NCBI GenBank assembly: GCA_021799405.1
Contig: JAJZAL010000125.1
Span: 1-14,871 of the forward strand
Length of the DNA: 14,871 nucleotides
Source of the DNA: Acidobacteriota bacterium
GTDB lineage: Bacteria > Acidobacteriota > Terriglobia > Terriglobales > Acidobacteriaceae
Direction: 5' to 3'
In this document: positions 1 through 6,048 of the stretch, in pieces
Numbering within the stretch: the stretch's first letter is position 1
Layout of the letters: every line of letters starts with the position of its first letter
The notes under the pieces: model-generated
The model's input: only the letters and a program-made list of their open reading frames with translations
The model's database searches: none
What the model was told of the DNA's origin: nothing
Made by a program: the position numbers and the translations under genes

Positions 1-989
1 TGCAGCCGGATTTTGCACTATCCGGCGACAGGCAGAGCCAGGGCCTTACGTTTTTGCACCGGCGCCTGGGTGAGGTCGACATTTACTTTGTTACCAACCT
101 TCAGTCAGCAGATATTCGAGAAACCGTAAAATTCCGCGTAAATGGCAAAGTTCCCGAACAGTGGAATCCAATGACAGGCGAAGTTCATCCAGTATTGTTC
201 TGGCAACCGCAGGCCTCTTCTACCCATGTAGCTCTCCGCCTGCCCGCGTATGGTTCCGTATGCCTCATCTTTAAACCGGGCTCCATTGGGTCCTATGTCA
301 GTAACACGAATCTGGATGAAGTGTTGGAAGTAGGACCGCACGAGATACGGGGTATCAGCGCACAAAATGGAAAAGTACAGGCTACAGTCATAGGTCATGG
401 TGGAAGCTGGCAGGCCGAGGCGGAGATTTCAGATCTGCCGGAGTCGTACACAATCGGCGGAACATGGAACCTTACGCTCGAATCGGATCAATTTCCTCGT
501 ATCGAGAAGGCGCTCGCCAAACTGGAGTCGTGGACCGAAGATCCCGTGACGCAACATTTTTCCGGGACAGGACGTTATGATCTCGTTTTCGAACTCCCGG
601 CGAAGTACATCCACGACGAAATCGAACTCTCGCTCGACCTGGGCGAGGTAGGCAATGTTGCCGAGGTGATCGCGAATGGCAATCATCTCGGAGTTGCCTG
701 GATGACGCCTTATCGGCTCTCCACGCAGAACGCGCTCAGAGCCGGAGCGAATCATCTCACGATTCTCGTGACAAACACGTTGATCAATTATGTGGCGGGA
801 TTGAAGCAACTCCCCGAAGTGCCGTCCAACCTGGTGGCACATTACGGTGAAACAAATCCTGACTATCCGCTTGGCGCCCGAGAATGGGAAAGCCGTGAGA
901 AAGGCTTTTCGCCGCTACCACCATCCGGCCTGATAGGACCGGTTGCGATCAAGACGCGCAGGAAGGTGGTCTTATCCGCTACCACGTGA
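1..989 (+). CDS. Glycoside hydrolase, GH106-like (alpha-L-rhamnosidase type), C-terminal part
   Basis: The gene is cut by the left edge. The frame is open from base 3, and the TTG at 54 is not a credible start because conserved sequence (FLHRRLGEVDIYFVTN) runs across it. What remains is the non-catalytic C-terminal third of a large glycosidase. The block HRRxxxVDIYFVTN is followed by WNPMTGEV, as in GH106-type proteins where a beta-sandwich follows the barrel. A galactose-binding-like (GH2 sugar-binding type) module then spans about 600-800 (LDLGEVGNVAEVIANGNHLGVAWMTPYRL, ALRAGANHLTILVTN). The tail SPLPPSGLIGPVAIK is typical of these enzymes. Full members are usually near or above 1000 residues and secreted, and act on rhamnose-containing polysaccharides. 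No catalytic acid lies in this fragment, so the substrate is an inference. The TGA at 987-989 is about 20 bp before the IS200-type element. Confidence 0.75.
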   Translation, partial: QPDFALSGDRQSQGLTFLHRRLGEVDIYFVTNLQSADIRETVKFRVNGKVPEQWNPMTGEVHPVLFWQPQASSTHVALRLPAYGSVCLIFKPGSIGSYVSNTNLDEVLEVGPHEIRGISAQNGKVQATVIGHGGSWQAEAEISDLPESYTIGGTWNLTLESDQFPRIEKALAKLESWTEDPVTQHFSGTGRYDLVFELPAKYIHDEIELSLDLGEVGNVAEVIANGNHLGVAWMTPYRLSTQNALRAGANHLTILVTNTLINYVAGLKQLPEVPSNLVAHYGETNPDYPLGAREWESREKGFSPLPPSGLIGPVAIKTRRKVVLSATT

Positions 990-1019
990 ACGTCGTTTCT
1001 AGCTAAATACGGGAGGCCT

Positions 1020-1034
1020 CCCGGCTCTGCCGGG
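1020..1034 (+). repeat. Left-end subterminal hairpin of the IS200-type element
   Basis: Perfect 6-bp stem CCCGGC/GCCGGG with loop TCT. It is identical in sequence and orientation to the right-end copy at 1640-1654. In this family such hairpins are the TnpA binding sites, and in IS200 the left-end hairpin also helps stop transcription entering from outside. The overlapping palindrome at 1011-1022 allows an alternative fold. Confidence 0.7.
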
Positions 1035-1069
1035 GTGGCAGTAGAAGTTTGACATTTACGGGAGTCCAC

Positions 1070-1120
1070 CCAAGAAACTCCAGAACGTGAGCCGCCAAGC
1101 ACACGAGGAGGAGTTTCTGG
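1070..1120 (+). promoter_or_regulatory. Leader stem-loop masking the tnpA ribosome binding site
   Basis: AGAAACTCC at 1073-1081 is perfectly complementary to GGAGTTTCT at 1110-1118. With one bulged A (1072), CC at 1070-1071 can also pair with GG at 1119-1120, giving about 11 bp ending immediately before the ATG at 1121. The Shine-Dalgarno GGAGGAG (1107-1113) lies half in the stem and half in the loop edge. This matches the known arrangement in Salmonella IS200, where a leader hairpin represses transposase translation. The assignment of function here is by that analogy. Confidence 0.65.
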
Positions 1121-1552
1121 ATGGACGAGTATGAGAGTCTAAGCCACAGCAAGTGGGAGTGCAAGTACCATGTGATCTTCATTCCGAAGTGCCGCCGCAA
1201 GACGTTGTACGGGAGTCTGCGGCCGCACTTGGGTGAGGTATTCCGACGCTTGGCCGAGCAGAAGCAGAGCCGGGATGAAGAAGGTCATCTGATGCCGGAC
1301 CACGTTCACATGCTGCTATCGATTCCGCCGAAGTATGCGGTGTCTGAAGTGGTGGGATTCATCAAGGGCAAAAGCGCGATCCACCTGGCGTGGGTGTACG
1401 GCGAGCGCAAGCAGAATTTTGTAGGGCAGCACTTCTGGGCGCGAGGATACATGGTGTCAACGATAGGCCGTGATGAGACGGTAATCCGAGAATACATCCG
1501 CAATCAGGAGCAGGAAGACAAGCGTTTGGACCAGCTCAACCTTTGGAAGTGA
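1121..1552 (+). CDS. tnpA: IS200-type transposase TnpA (HUH/Y1 single-strand transposase)
   Basis: This 143-residue protein has the normal length for an IS200 TnpA. The N-terminal block HSKWECKYHVIFIPKCRRK (residues 9-27) is typical of the family. The metal-binding HUH motif is H61-V62-H63 within GHLMPDHVHM. The catalytic tyrosine should be Y125 in the helix REYIRNQEQED, with Q129 the usual third metal ligand. FIKGKSAI (80-87) and FWARGYMVSTIG (105-116) are also conserved. The ATG is preceded by GGAGGAG at 8-nt spacing, although that site is inside a leader stem. No stop codon or frameshift interrupts it, so the enzyme may be active. It cuts and joins single-stranded element ends, usually coupled to replication of the lagging strand. 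Confidence 0.9.
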   Translation: MDEYESLSHSKWECKYHVIFIPKCRRKTLYGSLRPHLGEVFRRLAEQKQSRDEEGHLMPDHVHMLLSIPPKYAVSEVVGFIKGKSAIHLAWVYGERKQNFVGQHFWARGYMVSTIGRDETVIREYIRNQEQEDKRLDQLNLWK

Positions 1553-1554
1553 CC

Positions 1555-1626
1555 AGCCACCGACAAGGTGGCTCAACATCAACCGGGGCCGCGTTAGCGA
1601 CCCCGCTCAAGCCGCTTTGAGCGGCT
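1555..1626 (+). repeat. Cluster of three hairpins between tnpA and the right end
   Basis: Three consecutive stems follow the tnpA stop: AGCCACC/GGTGGCT (1555-1561 with 1567-1573, 5-nt loop), an 8-bp stem with one mismatch (1585-1592 with 1597-1604, loop GTTA), and AGCCGCT/AGCGGCT (1610-1616 with 1620-1626, loop TTG). The right-end hairpin at 1640-1654 makes a fourth. None is followed by a T-run, so they are not classic intrinsic terminators. They could stop transcription by another route, protect the tnpA mRNA 3' end, or take part in transposition. Confidence 0.55.
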
Positions 1627-1639
1627 CACACAAGTAAGG

Positions 1640-1654
1640 CCCGGCTCTGCCGGG
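1640..1654 (+). repeat. Right-end subterminal hairpin of the IS200-type element
   Basis: Exact copy of the 15-nt hairpin at 1020-1034 in the same orientation, extended outward by GTAAG (1634-1638) paired with CTTAC (1660-1664). It marks the right end of the element. The true junction is a few bases beyond and cannot be read without an empty-site comparison. Confidence 0.7.
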
Positions 1655-1777
1655 GGATACTTACCTTGCAATGTTAAACAATCGAGGGTTCCTGCTATCC
1701 GCCTTTATCCCAAAGACCGGAACATCGTAGAAAAATCCTGCCCGCATCTCTGGTTTTGTGCGGCTGTCTGCGCGCTG

Positions 1778-3541
1778 ATGTTCTTTGCGGCTTTCAATCT
1801 ATCCGGTTGCGGCGGTTCAAGTCAGGCCGCCTCCACGCCGCCTCCAACCACCACACCGCCTCCAAGTCCTCCATCCCAGGTAAGCACCCCGACTATCTCT
1901 CCAGCGGCCCCTGTCATCTCCGGCAACACACCTGTCTACATCACGGATGCTACGTCCGGCACAACGATTACCTATACGCTGGATGGAAGCACTCCTTCTG
2001 CAACACATGGAACGACATGTGCACCCAGCTCCACCGTCCCGTGCTTCACACTGATTGGGGCAGCCGTCGTGAATGCAATTGCTGAAGACTCCAGCGGAAA
2101 TCTTTCCGCTGTCGCTACGCAGACTTACACAGCTCAAGCTTCCAGCAATTCCTGCGCTGGATGGAATCCACAGAACATATATGCAGCCAGCGACTTCACT
2201 GCCGATCAGGTCACCATAACCAGCGCCGGAGCAACACTCGGCGCAGACTGCAATGGCGGCGGCTATGTGAATTACCTGAATACAGGTTATGGCAGCTTCG
2301 GAAACCTGATCGCAGTGGGCTATGGGCGCGGGTATCAGTCGGATATTCGAGACAGCCTTCACAGCAGCTTCTATAACCCCACCCAAGCAGGCATTCACGA
2401 TGGAACCGGTACGCCGGTCACGCTGTCTCTCACCAGTTCCCCCGAAGGCTCCGGCGGGCGCATCAACATTGCTCCTTATACTTTGCCACTATTTCTCAAT
2501 CCAGGTTTTTGCTTCTTTCCTCTCAGCTATTATTCTCCAAGCATCCAGAATCCTATCCCCTCATGTGATAGCAATACCGTGACGGACGGAATATTCAGCC
2601 AGGAACTATCGGCCAATATTTCCGCCAATCAGCAGCTGTCCAGCGAGTTCGGTTTTCAGGGGTATTACGAGGACGCAAGCAATCTTGGCAACAATACCGC
2701 TTCGATCTTCAAGTATCAGTTCACCATGACCTACCTGAGGAATCCAGGCATCCCCGGGAATCCCGGCGCCACCACCTGGCAGCCACCTCAGACGAGTTCC
2801 AACTATAGTCCAATTTACAAATTTGGGCCTGCCGCCACATATGACAACAATGGTACGTCCAGCAGTGTCCTCAATACGACATACGAGGGTGCGCAATATG
2901 ACGTTTCTGCCTACAGCAATGTCGCCAGTTTCAGCTCATTAACCTCAATCCAGCTGACCAATACGGACCTGGGCATCGCGCAGTATGATGCCGGCATCCG
3001 GTTGCGTCTTTCCGGCGGTTACACGCAATACCTCACGCTGAACTCAAGCTGCAACGAATGGAATCCTCCGCAGTCTGTGAATTTGACACAGGGCGGATTG
3101 ATCGTCACAGGAAAGATTTATCCGATACCCGCCTCCTCCCCTTGTGAATCCGTGGTTGCCATCGAAAATCCAAGTGATCAGAACGCTCCGATCATCGCGA
3201 TGTATTTTCCGCAGACGGATCCGGTCAATGCGCAACAGGTAATCGAAACGGACGTGAAAAGTGGCGAGAGCGCCAACCTGGATCGACGAGTGTTTTCCTA
3301 TATGGGAGCGTCTGCGCATATCTCGAACGTTCTAACCTTGGAAGCAAACGGCATTCCGTATGAAAATCAGTTCACTGAAATCGTTCCAGTCGCCAGGATC
3401 AGTGGCCTGCTGGCGCCCAACCATGCCGGTCCAAACATTGACGAAGGAGTACGCTCCGAAATGTTCGTCCTGATCGGCTCGCCCGCGCAGGTTCTGACTT
3501 CACTCCAAAACATGAACAAGAACGAAGGATGGAACTGGTAG
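1778..3541 (+). CDS. Predicted secreted lipoprotein with chitobiase/hexosaminidase C-terminal-like domain; 5' end doubtful
   Basis: From the ATG at 1778 the protein has 587 residues. The lipobox LSGC places the lipidated cysteine at C11 (1808-1810). A proline/threonine-rich linker (about 20-34) follows, then a chitobiase/beta-hexosaminidase C-terminal-like beta-sandwich (about 36-117, with ITYTLDGSTPS). The remaining 470 residues are rich in Ser, Asn, Gly and Tyr and look like an extracellular beta-rich domain I do not recognise. The start is suspect. Ten residues before the cysteine with no basic end is too short for a signal peptide, and no Shine-Dalgarno precedes 1778. The frame is open back to 1598 and includes a plausible signal (about 1736-1807, CPHLWFCAAVCALMFFAAFNLSGC), yet has no ATG, GTG or TTG before 1778. 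The IS200-type element ends near 1665, so it probably removed the native start. Location next to a GH106-like gene suggests carbohydrate binding, which is inference. Confidence 0.65.
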   Translation: MFFAAFNLSGCGGSSQAASTPPPTTTPPPSPPSQVSTPTISPAAPVISGNTPVYITDATSGTTITYTLDGSTPSATHGTTCAPSSTVPCFTLIGAAVVNAIAEDSSGNLSAVATQTYTAQASSNSCAGWNPQNIYAASDFTADQVTITSAGATLGADCNGGGYVNYLNTGYGSFGNLIAVGYGRGYQSDIRDSLHSSFYNPTQAGIHDGTGTPVTLSLTSSPEGSGGRINIAPYTLPLFLNPGFCFFPLSYYSPSIQNPIPSCDSNTVTDGIFSQELSANISANQQLSSEFGFQGYYEDASNLGNNTASIFKYQFTMTYLRNPGIPGNPGATTWQPPQTSSNYSPIYKFGPAATYDNNGTSSSVLNTTYEGAQYDVSAYSNVASFSSLTSIQLTNTDLGIAQYDAGIRLRLSGGYTQYLTLNSSCNEWNPPQSVNLTQGGLIVTGKIYPIPASSPCESVVAIENPSDQNAPIIAMYFPQTDPVNAQQVIETDVKSGESANLDRRVFSYMGASAHISNVLTLEANGIPYENQFTEIVPVARISGLLAPNHAGPNIDEGVRSEMFVLIGSPAQVLTSLQNMNKNEGWNW

Positions 3542-3965
3542 CTAACACCCTGAAGTTAACGGCAATAGCAGCAAAGTGACCTCGACCGACCGCAAACACA
3601 GCGCCACGGAGGCCGCCTCCAGCAACACTCGTAAGCTGCTTCCGGCACGAAACATAAACTGTGCAGCGTGGCAATCCTTGATGGTTAGATTCTTACCGTT
3701 CTATTCGTAAACAGAAATACTTCAACATTTCAAGCAGCTTCCAGTAAGTGGATGATGTTAGAGAGCGAGTCATCAGCTTTATGGAAGGCGGTTTCGAGTT
3801 TGCTTTTGGGGCGGTGTCAAGGGCGAAATGAAAGGGAACCACTGGGGCGGAGGAAAAGGGAGCCAGTAGGAAGAAAGGTTAAGTTGGGATTTTCGGGGGA
3901 GAAAAGGCTCTGGAGCGTAGCGGAAGAGGCTTTTCTCCCCCGAAGCGCGTTCGGGCGGGGAGGGT
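3542..3965. other. Intergenic stretch without a recognisable gene
   Basis: No supported gene lies here. 3542-3750 has no Shine-Dalgarno-led frame and no clear terminator after the lipoprotein gene. 3752-3965 is purine-rich on the plus strand, and its open frames are low-complexity and read into the flank of the transposase remnant. The only structured element is the inverted repeat at 3895-3941. Confidence 0.5.
3895..3941. repeat. Long inverted repeat, 12-bp perfect arms
   Basis: GGGGGAGAAAAG at 3895-3906 is the exact reverse complement of CTTTTCTCCCCC at 3930-3941. After one mismatch the stem continues with CTCT/AGAG (3908-3911 with 3925-3928), leaving a 13-nt loop. It could be a terminator, a dispersed palindromic repeat (REP or MITE-like), or part of the adjacent IS remnant. 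The sequence alone does not decide. Confidence 0.6.
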
Positions 3966-4350
3966 TCAGCGGTCGGAGGGTGGGTTGCCCAGCATGCGCC
4001 GCGAGGTGAACTCCGGCCCGTTGTCGGACCGCACATTCTCCGGCAGACCGCGTTGATCGATCAGTTGTTCCAGCACCCGCGTCACCCGGCCGCTGCCCAG
4101 GCTGGTGTCGGCTTCCAGTGCCAGACACTCGCGGGTGAACGCATCCACCACGCTGAGGATCCGCACCACCCGGTCGTTCGCCAGACCGTCCACGATGAAG
4201 TTCATCGCCCACTCCTGGTTGGCACGCACCAGCCGCGGCTCGGCCGCGCGATCCCGCACCAGCCGCTTGCGCTTGCGCCGCCGCACCGCTAGGCCCTCCT
4301 CTGTATACAGCCGATAGACGCGCTTCACGTTCATCGCCTGGCCGTAGCTC
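3966..4350 (-). pseudogene. IS3-family transposase OrfB remnant (IS407-like), truncated
   Basis: Read on the minus strand, about 4343 down to 3990 matches the middle of an IS3-family DDE integrase. It has NVKRVYRLYTEEGLAVRRRKRKR, then NQEWAMNFIVDGLANDR, VVDAFTRECLALEADTSLG, and VRSDNGPEFTSRR. The protein then runs into unrelated sequence (GNPPSDR, stop at 3966-3968). The catalytic Glu region and the rest of the C-terminus are missing. The first catalytic Asp (WAMDF in relatives) is Asn. The second Asp, in DNGPEF, is present. Upstream of about 4343 the frame stays open to 4526, but I cannot align it to the family's usual GYRRLxxLL helix, so the N-terminal part and any OrfA are lost or decayed. 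The gene cannot be functional. Confidence 0.85.
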
Positions 4351-4503
4351 GGAATCCGCTCGACCGGAGACAGACGACGGCGCGGGAGGATCGGCCGTGA
4401 AATAGCTACATCTTGCGCAGGGAAAAAACTCGAACCATGACTGCGCTTGTCTCGCTCACGCGGCCGACGCCGCCGTGTGCCTGCACCACCTTCGGCTTCT
4501 CCC

Positions 4504-4564
4504 TGGCTCCGGCCTAACCCGGCCAATATGGCTCCGTTTTAAACCGGCGCTGACAGACGGAGCC
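4504..4564. repeat. Possible IS end: two 19-nt direct repeats and an 8-bp inverted repeat
   Basis: Two related 19-mers, at 4504-4522 and 4529-4547, share 15 positions and lie 25 bp apart. Both begin TGGCTCCG and end CCGG. The second also forms a stem, GGCTCCGT (4530-4537) with ACGGAGCC (4557-4564), followed by CTTTT. On the minus strand the block starts TGTCAGCGCC at 4555, leading into the repeats. A TG terminus followed by tandem short repeats resembles the ends of IS21-type elements, so this may be an orphan IS end. A terminator on the plus strand is the alternative. Confidence 0.35.
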
Positions 4565-4910
4565 CTTTTGAAGACGGGCGAGCGCAAATGCATGTCACTG
4601 CATAGCGAGAGACCGGACCGTTGCCCGCCGCAGATCAGCCCTACCCCTGAGGCGGGACCAGTTTGCTCCACACACTGAGGGCAGCCCAGCCGGATTACCC
4701 AGGGTCAAGGCTTTTTTGCGTGCCGCGAGCTTTCAAAATTCCCTGGCAATAATAGATACCCTTTCGACGCAGCGGTACTTTTGGAGGAATTCGACCGCAA
4801 GTGGGAGGCTACAACATGCCTTTTCCATGCTATGCTTAGGCCGCAAGTTGAAGCTGTATTGGCAGGCCGTGCGCCGCACGGATGAATACAAAAACCCGAA
4901 AGGGGGAGTT
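4565..4910. other. Intergenic stretch upstream of the metallothionein-like gene
   Basis: I see no gene here. An open frame from 4716 runs into the metallothionein-like gene, but its first 65 codons lack a Shine-Dalgarno and resemble nothing. The promoter of the small gene should lie between about 4730 and 4890. AT-rich patches occur at 4735-4755 and 4820-4840, but I cannot assign -35/-10 boxes with confidence. Confidence 0.4.
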
Positions 4911-5075
4911 ATGACGACAAACCCCAAGAAATGCGCCAATCCCGTCTGCACTTGCATTCCGGCCGATAAGTCTAAATATTGCAGTGCACACTGCGAAGGC
5001 ACCGCAGGCAAGACGACGATCGTAATCTGCAGGTGCGGCCACGCGGATTGCGGCGGGAACGCGATGGGCTCTTAG
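4911..5075 (+). CDS. Small cysteine-rich metallothionein-like protein
   Basis: 54 residues with eight cysteines (8, 13, 15, 24, 28, 40, 42, 47) and two histidines (27, 44). The arrangement is KKCANPVCTC, KYCSAHC, then ICRCGHADCGG. The YCSxxC and CxCGHxxC blocks resemble bacterial SmtA-type metallothioneins, which bind Zn, Cd or Cu through Cys thiolates and His. The length matches that family. I chose the ATG at 4911 over an upstream in-frame start at 4716 because AGGGGGAG lies just before it and the homologous part begins there. The protein is probably cytosolic, as there is no signal peptide. No metalloregulator gene is adjacent, so its control is unknown. A small zinc-ribbon protein is the main alternative. 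Confidence 0.75.
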   Translation: MTTNPKKCANPVCTCIPADKSKYCSAHCEGTAGKTTIVICRCGHADCGGNAMGS

Positions 5076-5478
5076 TCCGGAGTTCAAGAGATCGGCCGGT
5101 TGCGCTCCTGTCGAGGGCGCCAGCCCTCGGGGTGAAGATTTGTCCAAAGGCGGGCGCTGAAGCAAACTCGCTTTCGCAGGACGAAAGGCTTTCATTCGTC
5201 ATTCTCCTGCAGTGTGGCTGAAGCCAGGGAAGAGGTAGGGAAGACGATGCCTCTCCGGAATCTTCTCGATAAGTTTCCTAGAATGAACATGTTGCAGTCC
5301 AGTCTGAGCGATTGAACGGCACATCACCGCCGCTGCGTTTCAGGAATCCGGTTCGAACGCCTGCGCTTCTCGCGTCTTCCTGCGCAACCGTCGTGCAATC
5401 CGCACGATGATTGAAACAGGAAAAGCGAATCAATCCGGGCCATCATGGAATCAACAAAGATGAACACAAGGAGCCATT
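5076..5478. other. Intergenic stretch between the metallothionein-like gene and the DUF302 gene
   Basis: No gene is supported in this stretch. It contains a GC-rich 7-bp hairpin CGAGGGC/GCCCTCG (5112-5118 with 5123-5129), 37 bp after the metallothionein-like stop, without a T-run. It also has overlapping stems at 5171-5210 and a small stem TCGTGC/GCACGA (5391-5396 with 5402-5407), about 70 bp before the DUF302 gene. The DUF302 promoter is presumably between 5220 and 5460, but I cannot place it. Confidence 0.4.
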
Positions 5479-5859
5479 ATGACCTACAGCAGGCATTCAT
5501 CCCGCTCATCGGCCGAAGTCGACGCCCGGTTGCGCGAGGCGGCCGCCCGTCATAAATTCGGAGTTCTTCATGTCCATGACCTCAAGCAGACGCTCAAGTC
5601 CAAGGGCATCGACTTCGCCCACGAATGCAAAGTCTACGATGTGTGCAATCCGCAGGCAGCCACCACGGCCTTGACCGCCGAGATGAGGGTTTCCACGGTC
5701 CTGCCCTGCCGCATCTCCGTCTTCAGCGACGGCGAAGGCTGCACGATCGCCACTGTGAAGCCAACCGATTTGTTGCGCGCAACCGGCCTCGCCGGCGTCG
5801 AAGGTCTTGCCGCCGAGATTGAAAAAGAGATCCTGGCGATGATTGACGAATCCGCCTAG
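5479..5859 (+). CDS. DUF302 family protein
   Basis: 126 residues, with a DUF302 domain covering about 25-110. HKFGVLHVHDLKQTLKSKGIDF is followed by HECKVYDVCNPQAATTAL, then VSTVLPCRISVFSDGEGCTIATVKPTDLL. The VCNPxxA and LPCRISV blocks are the family's hallmarks. Cysteines lie in the HECKVYDVCNP and LPCRISV blocks and at GEGC. The ATG at 5479 follows AAGGAG at good spacing. There is no signal peptide or membrane segment, so it is likely cytosolic. The family's biochemical role is not settled. Members often sit near stress, redox or metal genes, and the metallothionein-like gene upstream on the same strand fits that only loosely because 403 bp separate them. Confidence 0.85.
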   Translation: MTYSRHSSRSSAEVDARLREAAARHKFGVLHVHDLKQTLKSKGIDFAHECKVYDVCNPQAATTALTAEMRVSTVLPCRISVFSDGEGCTIATVKPTDLLRATGLAGVEGLAAEIEKEILAMIDESA

Positions 5860-6048
5860 CTTTTTGTGGCAAGCAACTTTACTCGATGCCCACTGCGGCC
5901 GATGCATGATGCGCTTTCCAGTACGGTCGTCGAGAGAACAGAGAGAGACAAACCGCAAACCTGCGATCGGATGCCTCTCACTGAAACACGCAACCTGCGC
6001 TGTGCGCATGGCGCCCAAACTTGATCTTCATTGCGGTTGCGAACAAAG

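Larger units (their letters stand above)
1008..1665 (+). mobile_element. IS200-type (IS200/IS605 family) insertion sequence, single tnpA, apparently intact
   Basis: The element has one gene, a Y1 HUH transposase, and no tnpB, which is the IS200 subgroup layout. Both ends carry the same 15-nt hairpin CCCGGC-TCT-GCCGGG, at 1020-1034 and 1640-1654. The two copies are in direct orientation (loop TCT in both), as expected for single-strand hairpin recognition rather than terminal inverted repeats. The left hairpin overlaps a 12-bp palindrome GGGAGGCCTCCC (1011-1022). The right one sits inside an outer stem GTAAG (1634-1638)/CTTAC (1660-1664). The exact cleavage sites cannot be set without an empty site, so both outer limits are approximate by 10-20 bp. 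Family members transpose as single-stranded circles and leave no target duplication. Confidence 0.75.

Noticed and set aside
54..56. TTG at 54 as the start of the glycosidase gene
   Set aside because: The frame is open to the left edge and conserved family sequence spans this codon, so the gene simply begins outside the window.
3752..4009. Plus-strand 85-codon frame rich in Arg and Gly
   Set aside because: It spans the inverted repeat and the transposase remnant and is low-complexity, with no sign of a real gene.
5112..5129. GC-rich hairpin after the metallothionein-like gene as its terminator
   Set aside because: The stem is only 7 bp and is not followed by a T-run, so calling it a terminator would be unsupported. 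It is mentioned in the intergenic entry only.
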